Source of the DNA: a bacterium
GTDB taxonomy: Bacteria > Pseudomonadota > Gammaproteobacteria > Burkholderiales > Burkholderiaceae_C
NCBI GenBank assembly: GCA_030824095.1
Contig: JAVBYK010000492.1
Location: 1 to 12,120, forward strand
Direction of reading: 5' to 3'
Length of the DNA stretch: 12,120 nucleotides
The notes under the pieces are model-generated. The model did no database searches. It was not told the origin of the DNA and was given only the letters and a program-made list of their open reading frames with translations. This document shows positions 6,043 to 12,120 of the stretch, one piece after another (position 1 is the stretch's first letter; the number at the start of each line of letters is the position of its first letter). The position numbers were made by a program, and so were the translations under genes.

Positions 6043-7983
6043 ATGACGGCTCCCCCCATTGCACCCCACTCGGACGCCCCCCGCTCCGGCTGGATCGCGG
6101 TGTGGGGCCGTTTCCTGTGGACCACACCGCTGCTGCTGTCTGTGGCCTTTACCGCCCTGGTGGTGGCCTGGGCCCAGGACAACGACCGCATCGAACGCGA
6201 GACCATCAAGCGCACCGTGATGGCCGACACCCTGAGCCTGGAAGCGCAACTGGCGGGCCGCATCGAGACCGAGACCGTCCAGCTGCGGGCGGCCGCGGTG
6301 CGCCTTCCGTCCCCCGGTCCGGATGGCAGCCGCCAACTGGCAGCCCTGCCGGAAATTGCCGCCGGTCTGGACCGGCGCTGGCTGAGCGTGGTCTGGCTGG
6401 ATACCAACAACCGTATCGTCGGCGAGGCCCGCCGCTCCCAGCGCACCGGCACACAGCGCCTGCCCCAGGGTGAGGGCATCACCCTGCACCTGGTGGCAGC
6501 CACCAACGATGCACGTCGCCCGCAGACCGGGCAACTCATCGCCCGCTATGACCCTGCCGACCTGATCCAAAGCAAGGACTTCTGGTGGCTGGCCGCCCAG
6601 TACGAGGTGAAACTGGTCACGGGCCTGGACCAGGTCATTGTGTCCACCGAGAGCCCGGGCCGCGTGGCTGCCGGCGAGAGCTATGAGATGGCCTTCACCG
6701 CGATTCCCGACGCCCGCCTGCGCCTGACCCGGCGCACGCGCCACCTGCCCTGGTTTAGCACCCTGCCCGTGGTGTTGATGGTGGGCTTTCTGGCCCTAAT
6801 CACGGTCGCCACCCTGCTGCTGCGCCGCCAGATCAGCCAGGTCGCCAAGGCCGAAGCCGCCTGGCGCAGCGAAGCGGCGTGGCGCCAGTCACTGGAAGAG
6901 TCGGCCCTGGTCGGCCTGCGCGCACGCGACCTGGATGGACGGCTGCTGTTTGCCAACCGCACCTTTTGCGAGCTGGTTGGCTATTCGCTGGACGAGCTGA
7001 TCGCCCAAGGCCCGGCGGTTGACGCGCTGATCCAGACCCGCGTCGGCACCGCTGCGCAGCGCGGCCGGCGCGAGGGCTACGAGACCCGCTGGCGCCACCG
7101 CGATGGCCGCTTCATTGATGTCATGGTGTTCGAGTCGCCGCTGGTGGACGGGCTGGGGCATCAGGTCGGCTGGATGGGTTCCATCGTCGATGTCACCGAG
7201 CGCAAGCGCCTGGAGGAGCTGGAGCGGCGCCAGCGCGAGGTGCTGGCCAACCACGCCCGCCTGTCCACGCTGGGCGAGGTGGCGTCCACCCTGGCGCACG
7301 AACTGAACCAGCCACTGACCAGCATCGTCAGCTACAGCGCGGGAATCGCCAAGGCACTGGAGCGAAAACCCGACGCCGAGCCGGACCTGGTGGCGGCCGC
7401 CCAGGCCCTGTCGCGCCATGCCTCACAGGCTGGCGGCATCGTGCACCGCATCCGCGCGCGGCTGGCACGCCGGGAACTGGTGCTGGAGGCCTGCGACATC
7501 AATGGCATCGTCTCGGATGCCGTGTCCCTGCTGCAGCGCGAAATCCGCCGTGCCGGGGTGGACGTGTCGCTGGAGCTGGACACCCATCTGCCAGCGGTCC
7601 GGGTGGACCGCATCGGCATTGAGCAGGTGGTGTCCAACCTGCTGCGCAACGCCTGCGATGCCATGACCGCGCCCCTGCACGGCAAGAAGATGCGGGTGCG
7701 TACCGGCCTGTGCATCGAGCCCCCCGTGGACAGTGTGCTGGGCTGGATCACGGTGGAGATCACGGACCAGGGCCCGGGTCTGGGCGGCAAGGATATCGAG
7801 ACCCTGACCGAACCCTTCTTTTCAACCAAGCAGGAAGGAACCGGCCTGGGCCTGGCGATTTGCCGCTCCATACTGGAGTCCCACGGCGGTGTCCTGCATG
7901 CGCGGGACCTGCCCGGCGGCGGCGCCCGTTTCAGCTTCTTCCTGCCCACCGACCCAACCACCACGGAGGTCAGCCATCCATGA
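6043..7983 (+). CDS. Membrane PAS sensor histidine kinase, FixL/DctB-like
   Basis: A 646-residue inner-membrane sensor kinase, first gene of a two-component operon. TM1 spans about 26-44 (TTPLLLSVAFTALVVAWA) and TM2 about 238-260, enclosing a periplasmic sensor region of about 190 residues that I cannot assign to a named family. A short Ala/Glu-rich coiled linker follows, then a PAS domain (about 280-390, ending MGSIVDVTERKRLEELE). The HisKA segment holds LAHELNQPLTSIVSY with phospho-acceptor His419, the HELNQPL form typical of FixL/DctB-class kinases. The HATPase_c domain has N-box NLLRNACDAM (Asn536), G1 DQGPGLGG (Asp575), F-box TEPFFSTK and G2 GTGLGL (599-604). All catalytic boxes are intact. 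The stop overlaps the next gene's start in ATGA. The ATG at 6043 has no recognisable Shine-Dalgarno and lies close behind the terminator of the upstream gene. A later start would cut into TM1, so this one is kept. Confidence 0.92.
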   Translation: MTAPPIAPHSDAPRSGWIAVWGRFLWTTPLLLSVAFTALVVAWAQDNDRIERETIKRTVMADTLSLEAQLAGRIETETVQLRAAAVRLPSPGPDGSRQLAALPEIAAGLDRRWLSVVWLDTNNRIVGEARRSQRTGTQRLPQGEGITLHLVAATNDARRPQTGQLIARYDPADLIQSKDFWWLAAQYEVKLVTGLDQVIVSTESPGRVAAGESYEMAFTAIPDARLRLTRRTRHLPWFSTLPVVLMVGFLALITVATLLLRRQISQVAKAEAAWRSEAAWRQSLEESALVGLRARDLDGRLLFANRTFCELVGYSLDELIAQGPAVDALIQTRVGTAAQRGRREGYETRWRHRDGRFIDVMVFESPLVDGLGHQVGWMGSIVDVTERKRLEELERRQREVLANHARLSTLGEVASTLAHELNQPLTSIVSYSAGIAKALERKPDAEPDLVAAAQALSRHASQAGGIVHRIRARLARRELVLEACDINGIVSDAVSLLQREIRRAGVDVSLELDTHLPAVRVDRIGIEQVVSNLLRNACDAMTAPLHGKKMRVRTGLCIEPPVDSVLGWITVEITDQGPGLGGKDIETLTEPFFSTKQEGTGLGLAICRSILESHGGVLHARDLPGGGARFSFFLPTDPTTTEVSHP

Positions 7984-8636
7984 CGGAACCCACCATTTAT
8001 TTGTGCGATGACGATGAGGGCGTGCGCTCCTCCATCGCCTTCCTGCTGCGCCAGCACGACCTGTCGGTGGTCACCTACGCGAGTGGTCCGGAACTGCTGG
8101 CGGCGGTGGACGCCTGGCCGGCGCCGCGGCGCGGCATCTTTGTGCTGGATGTGCGCATGGAACCGCTGTCGGGCCTGCAGGTGCACGACGCGCTGATCAG
8201 CCGCGCACTGGACAAGCGCATGCCGGTGCTGTTCCTCAGCGGGCACGGGGACATTCCGATGGCAGTGGCGGCCATGGCCAAGGGCGCTTTCAGTTTTGTC
8301 GAGAAACCCTATGCCGACGGCGCCCTGGTGGAGCTGATGCAGCGCGCGCTGGACCTGGAAGTGCAATGGTATGGCCGCGTGGCACGCCACGACGCCCTGC
8401 TGCAGCTGATCTCCAGCCTGTCGCGCCAGCAGGTGCGGCTGATGCCCCTGGTGGCCGCCGGTGAACTGAACAAAACCATTGCCTGGAAGATGGAGCTGAG
8501 CGTGCGCACCGTGGAGGAACACCGGCGCAAGATCTTCGAGCGACTCAATGTGCACTCCGCGGCCGAACTCGCCACCCTGCTGGCCGAGGCGCGGGCAGCC
8601 GGCATTGACATTCCGACAAGTCCTTCTGCCGCCTGA
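7980..8636 (+). CDS. FixJ/NarL-family response regulator
   Basis: A 218-residue DNA-binding response regulator, the evident partner of the kinase whose last codon it overlaps (ATGA). The receiver domain (about 4-122) has the acidic triplet D10-D11-D12, phosphorylatable Asp57 in FVLDVRM, Ser87 in FLSGHGDIPMAV and Lys109 in VEKP, all as in FixJ. A linker leads to a LuxR-type helix-turn-helix at about 147-201 (LSRQQVRLMPLVAAGELNKT, then VRTVEEHRRKIFERLNV). GGAGGT lies 9 nt upstream of the ATG. Regulators of this class (FixJ, TodT, StyR) activate transcription when phosphorylated. The target genes are not evident, because the adjacent genes on the plus strand are cut off by a terminator upstream and a convergent gene downstream. 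Confidence 0.93.
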   Translation: MTEPTIYLCDDDEGVRSSIAFLLRQHDLSVVTYASGPELLAAVDAWPAPRRGIFVLDVRMEPLSGLQVHDALISRALDKRMPVLFLSGHGDIPMAVAAMAKGAFSFVEKPYADGALVELMQRALDLEVQWYGRVARHDALLQLISSLSRQQVRLMPLVAAGELNKTIAWKMELSVRTVEEHRRKIFERLNVHSAAELATLLAEARAAGIDIPTSPSAA

Positions 8637-8666
8637 CGCGGCCCGCTATCGCCCGCTGCTGCCCGT

Positions 8667-10148
8667 CTATTGCCCGGGGCCGGACAGCACAAAGTCGATG
8701 AAGCCGCGCAGCACGTTGGTCTCCACCAGTTGCACACGAACCAGTTGCCCGATGGACAGTTCGGCTTGGCCGGCAATGAGCCGGCCCTCGGCGGGCGGTG
8801 TGAAGATGCGCAACCAGGTTCCGCTGTCGGTCTGGCCGGTCACGATGGCATCAAAATGCTGACCGATGCGGGACTCCAGCAGCAGCGCCGCCTCGGACTT
8901 GCGCACCCGGCGCTCCACCTTCTTGGCGGCATCTTCCTGGCGGGTGCAGTGCGCCGCCAGCACGTCCAGTTCGGCCGGGGTGTAGGGCGGCGACTCGCCC
9001 CGCAGCACGCTCTTGAGCAGCCGCAGGGTAATCAGGTCGGGGTAGCGGCGGTTGGGCGCGGTGGAGTGGGTGTAGTCGCGCAGCGCCAGCCCAAAATGCC
9101 CCACCGGTGCCGCATGGGCCTGCTCCACCACATACTCACCGGAGCCCATCAGCTTGACGATGACCAGTGACAGATCGGCAAAGCGCAGCGGGTCGGCCCG
9201 GCGGCGTTTGGCCAGAAACAGTTCCAGGGCGCCGGAGTCGGGTTGGGCCGGCAGGGTCTCGCCGTATTTCTGGGCCTCCGACACGATCTGCGCCCAGCGC
9301 TCGGGCGAGCGAACCACCCGCCGCAGCGAGACGCCTCCGCTGCGCATCAAAAAATGCGCGGTGCAAATGTTGGCGGCAATCATCAGTTCTTCTATCAACT
9401 GACGCGCCCGGTTGTGCACCTGCTGGCGGATGTCCACCACGCGCTCACCCTCGAACACCGCATGCGGCTGGAAGGTCTCAAACTCCAGAGAGCCCTGGGC
9501 ATGCCGGCGTGCGCGCAGGCGCTGGGCCACCGCATCCTGCACCCGGATTTGCACGTCCATGCCCGGCACGGCACGGGCCGCCTCGGGCAGGGGGCCACGG
9601 CCGTCGATCCAGGCGGCCACGGCGTCATACGCCAGCTTGGCCTGGTTGCGCACGCGAGCCTGGTAGACCGAGGACTGCTCCAGGGATCCATCGCTGGCAA
9701 TCACCATCTCGCTGACCATGGCCAGGCGCAGCTGATCAGGGTTGAGCGAGGTCAGGTCGGTGCTCAGGCGCTCGGGCAGCATGGGGAAGATGCGTGCCGA
9801 GGTGTAAACCGATGTGGTGTTGCAGCGCGCATGTTCATCGATGGCCGAGTCCTTGCGGACCAGCACATCCACGTCGGCCACGGCCACAAAGACCCGCACG
9901 CGCCCGCCATCCAACACCTCACAGGCGGTCAGCTGGTCCAGGTCCTGCGAATCATCGTTATCAATCGAACACCAGGGCAGCGCGGTGCGGTCCTGCACCC
10001 GGGGATCGCCATCCTGGCCGGCTGCGGTGATGCCGGCCAATTGGCGCAGCGCCGCCGCCGAGAACTCGGACTCCAGCCCCCGCTCGCGCATGGCTTCGCT
10101 GGCAATGCGGGCCAGATCGGTTCGGGTCTTGTAGGGCACGGAGTTCAT
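8667..10148 (-). CDS. Short RNase II/R-family (RNB) exoribonuclease
   Basis: A 493-residue RNB-domain protein expected to degrade RNA 3' to 5'. It lacks the N-terminal cold-shock domains of RNase II (about 644) and RNase R (about 813). The RNB domain begins near residue 55. The metal site is SIDNDDSQDLDQL, where Asp63, Asp69 and Asp71 align with RNase II Asp201, Asp207 and Asp209, but Gln72 stands where RNase II has Asp210. Further signatures are RQLIEELMIAANI (249-261) and YTHSTAPNRRYPDLITLRL (359-377), which holds the arginine equivalent to RNase II Arg500. A degenerate S1-like OB domain fills about 430-490, without the basic tail of RNase R. The ATG at 10148 (MNSVPYKTRT) is chosen over an in-frame start 28 codons upstream, which would reach into the divergent EAL gene. 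No clear Shine-Dalgarno is visible. Annotators usually call such genes 'RNB domain-containing ribonuclease'. Confidence 0.9.
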   Translation of the reverse strand: MNSVPYKTRTDLARIASEAMRERGLESEFSAAALRQLAGITAAGQDGDPRVQDRTALPWCSIDNDDSQDLDQLTACEVLDGGRVRVFVAVADVDVLVRKDSAIDEHARCNTTSVYTSARIFPMLPERLSTDLTSLNPDQLRLAMVSEMVIASDGSLEQSSVYQARVRNQAKLAYDAVAAWIDGRGPLPEAARAVPGMDVQIRVQDAVAQRLRARRHAQGSLEFETFQPHAVFEGERVVDIRQQVHNRARQLIEELMIAANICTAHFLMRSGGVSLRRVVRSPERWAQIVSEAQKYGETLPAQPDSGALELFLAKRRRADPLRFADLSLVIVKLMGSGEYVVEQAHAAPVGHFGLALRDYTHSTAPNRRYPDLITLRLLKSVLRGESPPYTPAELDVLAAHCTRQEDAAKKVERRVRKSEAALLLESRIGQHFDAIVTGQTDSGTWLRIFTPPAEGRLIAGQAELSIGQLVRVQLVETNVLRGFIDFVLSGPGQ

Positions 10149-10180
10149 GGGGCGTCGGGAGAGTCTAACGGCAAGCAGAA

Positions 10181-10209
10181 ATTGTGATCGGCCGCCATAA
10201 TCATTGTGA
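10181..10209. promoter_or_regulatory. Direct repeats ATTGTGA in the RNase/EAL divergent promoter region
   Basis: ATTGTGA occurs at 10181-10187 and again at 10203-10209, 22 bp apart, about two helical turns, in the 74-bp gap between the divergent RNase and EAL starts. CATAAT (10196-10201), a 5/6 match to a sigma70 -10 box, lies between them pointing to the EAL gene, but no good -35 is found 16-18 bp upstream. The layout is compatible with a regulator binding one face of the DNA over a promoter. It remains a pattern-based guess. Confidence 0.35.
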
Positions 10210-10222
10210 CCCACCACATCCC

Positions 10223-11560
10223 ATGCTGACACTGACCCAACCGCCAGCCCCGATACGCCCCAGCGAACTGCACCGGCGCCGCGTGCGCATGATGCTGTGG
10301 ATCGGGTCTGCCATGATGGTGGTGGTTGGCCTGAGCTGGGGCATCTACTTTGCGACCAAGGGCGCCTGGGCCATCGTGGTCATGGACGCGGCCATCCTGG
10401 CCATCGGCATCACCAGCGCCTGGCTGACGGAGCGCAAACACACCCGCCGAGCCTTCTTTCTGCTGATGGTCAGCATGTTCGTGATCATCTGCGCGGTATC
10501 CCTGTTGCTGGATGTGCCCAGCCCGCAAGCACCGCGCTCCACCCACCACTTCCTGCTGGTGCTGGCGGTGGCGTCCCTGTTGTTCCTGCGCGATGAACGG
10601 GCCGCGCTGCGCTATGGAGTCACCGGTGCCTGTCTGGCTGCGTTCGTCATGCTGGCCAGTTCGCAGCTGGGTGTCACCACCAACTACACCCTGCCCGACG
10701 GCATGCGGGTCTGGGGAACCTGGGTGAACAACGGTTTTTCGGCGCTGGGGGTGTACCTGCTGATCCACGTCCTGGTATCGGACATCACGGAACTGTCGTC
10801 CCTAGAAATCGACCTGCGCAAGGGCCTGTTGCGGGACGAATTTTTCCTGGTCTACCAACCGCAGCTCACCGCGCAGGGCGAAGTCACGGGTGCGGAGGCG
10901 CTACTGCGCTGGCGCCACCCCAAACTGGGCCTGGTGCCACCCGATGACTTCATTCCGCTGGCCGAGCAATCGGGACTGATCCTGCCGCTGGGCGCATGGG
11001 TGCTGGGCACGGCCTGCGCCCAGCTGGTGGCCTGGTCGCGCCAGCCGGGGCTGGATACGCTGACGCTGGCGGTCAATGTCAGCCTGCACCAGTTCCGCCA
11101 GCCCGACTTTGTGCAACAGGTGCAATCGGTCATCGAGCGCACGGGCGCGCAATCGCGCCTGCTCAAGCTGGAGTTGACCGAGAGTTCCCTGGTGCACGAC
11201 ATGGACGACATCATCCACAAGATGGAGCAGCTCAAGGCGCTGGGTGTGGGCTTTTCACTGGATGACTTTGGCACCGGCTACTCGTCCCTGAACTACCTCA
11301 AGCGCCTGCCGCTGGACCAGCTCAAGATCGACCAGTCCTTTGTGCGCGACGTGCTCACCGATCCGAACGACGCGGCCATTGCCCGCATGGTCATTGGCCT
11401 GGGCGACAGCCTGCACTTTGCGGTGATCGCCGAGGGCGTGGAAACCCTCGGGCAGCGGGAGTTTTTGATGCAAAACGGTTGCAACCTGTTTCAGGGCTAT
11501 CTGTTCAGCAAGCCCATACCGGCCGAGGCGTTTGAACGCTACGTCCTGGAGCCCCGTTAG
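10223..11560 (+). CDS. Membrane-anchored EAL-domain c-di-GMP phosphodiesterase
   Basis: A 445-residue protein expected to hydrolyse c-di-GMP to pGpG at the inner membrane, lowering this second messenger. The first 190 residues hold about six hydrophobic helices (roughly 25-44, 48-68, 77-96, 109-123, 132-148, 168-186), a MASE-like sensor that I cannot place in a named family. A short linker then leads directly into a full EAL domain (about 196-445). The catalytic residues are present: GAEALLRWRHP (Glu225), NVSLHQF, LELTESSL, DDFGTGYSSL (Asp347, Asp348), LKIDQSFV (Lys368), AEGVET (Glu404, Glu407) and QGYLFSKP. There is no GGDEF domain, so it should be a dedicated phosphodiesterase. The start MLTLTQPP at 10223 avoids 13 extra codons of low plausibility; no Shine-Dalgarno is clear at either start. 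The stop lies 18 bp from the stop of the convergent pspC-like gene. Confidence 0.93.
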   Translation: MLTLTQPPAPIRPSELHRRRVRMMLWIGSAMMVVVGLSWGIYFATKGAWAIVVMDAAILAIGITSAWLTERKHTRRAFFLLMVSMFVIICAVSLLLDVPSPQAPRSTHHFLLVLAVASLLFLRDERAALRYGVTGACLAAFVMLASSQLGVTTNYTLPDGMRVWGTWVNNGFSALGVYLLIHVLVSDITELSSLEIDLRKGLLRDEFFLVYQPQLTAQGEVTGAEALLRWRHPKLGLVPPDDFIPLAEQSGLILPLGAWVLGTACAQLVAWSRQPGLDTLTLAVNVSLHQFRQPDFVQQVQSVIERTGAQSRLLKLELTESSLVHDMDDIIHKMEQLKALGVGFSLDDFGTGYSSLNYLKRLPLDQLKIDQSFVRDVLTDPNDAAIARMVIGLGDSLHFAVIAEGVETLGQREFLMQNGCNLFQGYLFSKPIPAEAFERYVLEPR

Positions 11561-11578
11561 ACCCGGCTCGCCAAGACC

Positions 11579-11929
11579 TCAGCGGGGTGACGACAGCGTC
11601 GCCGTCGCACCCGGCGTTTCCATCGGCACCAGAATCCACAGCAGCACGTAGAACACCAGCCCCGTGCCACCCAGGATCAGCATCAGCGCAAACACCAGGC
11701 GCCACAGCCAGGCATCCAGCCCGGTGAAGGCCGACAGGCCACCGCAGACGCCACCAATCCACTGGTCGCTGGCCGAACGTCGCAGGCCGTTGAGCGCAGT
11801 CACCTTGGTCAAGGGCGTCGCCGGCGGCGTTTGCAGCAGCCGTGCCTTGGCCTGCTGAAACTCGGTCTCGCTGAGGCTGCCGCGGTTACGCATTTGTTCG
11901 AGGTTTTCCAGATCCTGGGCCAATGTCAT
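11579..11929 (-). CDS. SHOCT-PspC domain membrane protein
   Basis: A 116-residue small inner-membrane protein. Residues about 1-32 resemble a SHOCT module (LENLEQMRNRGSLSETEFQQ, then AKARLL), a short helical oligomerisation motif often found at protein termini. Residues about 52-108 are a PspC domain: LRRSASDQWIGGVCGGLSAF, then a hydrophobic helix (WRLVFALMLILGGTGLVFYV) and the signature end LLWILVPME. PspC in enterobacteria signals phage-shock envelope stress to PspA/PspB; stand-alone PspC-like proteins in betaproteobacteria are mostly uncharacterised. The ATG at 11929 has GGAG (11936-11939, minus strand) 6 nt upstream, which favours it over an in-frame ATG nine codons earlier. No pspA or pspB lies beside it. 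Confidence 0.88.
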   Translation of the reverse strand: MTLAQDLENLEQMRNRGSLSETEFQQAKARLLQTPPATPLTKVTALNGLRRSASDQWIGGVCGGLSAFTGLDAWLWRLVFALMLILGGTGLVFYVLLWILVPMETPGATATLSSPR

Positions 11930-12039
11930 AGCAAACTCCGTTGTTGATGGATGCACAAAGAATAGTCACGCACCACCCGTTTCACCAGCGCCATGCGACC
12001 AAGGGTCGTTTTGCCGGGACCAGATGAAAAACCAGCGGA

Positions 12040-12120
12040 TCAGGCCCACAGCCCCAGGGGATGGTGGGCACGCGCCACCGTCAGCATGAACGCAAAACAC
12101 AGCAGCGAGGCGATGTAGAA
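12040..12120 (-). CDS. C-terminal end of an unidentified gene, probably a membrane protein
   Basis: The last 26 codons of a minus-strand reading frame that enters from the right edge and stops at 12040. The visible part is a hydrophobic stretch (FYIASLLCFAFMLTV) followed by a short tail RAHHPLGLWA, which looks like a terminal transmembrane helix. The product is not recognisable from this piece. A second minus-strand frame is also open across this region to about 11980, so the choice of frame rests on the membrane-like composition. The 110 bp from here to the pspC-like gene hold no convincing gene or terminator. Confidence 0.4.
   Translation of the reverse strand, partial: FYIASLLCFAFMLTVARAHHPLGLWA

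Noticed and set aside
4336..6744. An 802-codon open frame on the minus strand, antisense to the secreted-protein gene and the start of the sensor kinase.
   Set aside because: It overlaps two genes with clear domains and a terminator, encodes a His/Gly/Val-rich low-complexity product with no family motif, and is the usual antisense shadow of GC-rich codon use.
9243..10187. A 314-codon plus-strand frame opposite the RNB ribonuclease gene.
   Set aside because: The minus strand carries intact RNB motifs here; the plus-strand product is His/Gly/Ala-rich with no motif.
11550..11600. CCCCG and CGGGG segments around the convergent EAL and pspC-like stops as a shared terminator.
   Set aside because: The arms are short, about 30 nt apart, and no T-run follows on either strand.
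11928..11996. A 22-codon minus-strand ORF whose TGA overlaps the ATG of the SHOCT-PspC gene.
   Set aside because: The overlap looks like translational coupling, but the ORF has no Shine-Dalgarno, no membrane or other feature, and is short enough to be chance.

Overview
The window looks like ordinary chromosomal DNA of a high-G+C betaproteobacterium, most likely in the family Comamonadaceae. The reasons are tight packing of genes on both strands, long antisense shadow ORFs typical of GC-rich codon use, the type of signalling proteins, and a short element inside murU that resembles a dispersed repeat I remember from that family. There are nine gene calls plus one gene end at the right edge. I see no rRNA, tRNA, CRISPR array, insertion sequence or phage gene.

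Layout from left to right: (1) the 5' two thirds of a minus-strand YdjI-like SPFH gene (1-669); (2) a plus-strand class III Old Yellow Enzyme (773-1894), convergent with (3) a minus-strand soluble PAS-PAS histidine kinase of the NarX/DesK type (1925-3301), which has no response regulator beside it; (4) divergent from it, murU, a MurNAc-1-phosphate uridylyltransferase of cell-wall recycling (3399-4211), carrying an 18-codon in-frame repeat-like insert; (5) a secreted protein with an HExxH motif, Ig-like domains and a C-terminal DUF2135/YfaP-like domain (4294-5958), closed by a strong intrinsic terminator; (6) a two-gene FixL/FixJ-type operon, a membrane sensor kinase (6043-7983) and a LuxR-type response regulator (7980-8636), overlapping by ATGA; (7) a convergent minus-strand short RNase II-type exoribonuclease (8667-10148); (8) divergent from it, a membrane-anchored EAL c-di-GMP phosphodiesterase (10223-11560); (9) a convergent minus-strand SHOCT-PspC membrane protein (11579-11929); (10) the last 26 codons of another minus-strand gene (12040-12120).

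Functionally the region is a mix of signalling (two histidine kinases, one response regulator, one c-di-GMP phosphodiesterase), envelope upkeep (SPFH, MurU, PspC) and unrelated metabolism (OYE, RNase). Only the FixL/FixJ-type pair is clearly one operon. The rest are single genes arranged as divergent or convergent neighbours, so no single pathway can be read from the order. I do not see a convincing new multi-gene system. The points most worth a second look are the secreted HExxH/DUF2135 protein, the repeat-like insert inside murU, the substituted metal-site aspartate in the RNase, and a pair of direct repeats 22 bp apart between the RNase and EAL genes.
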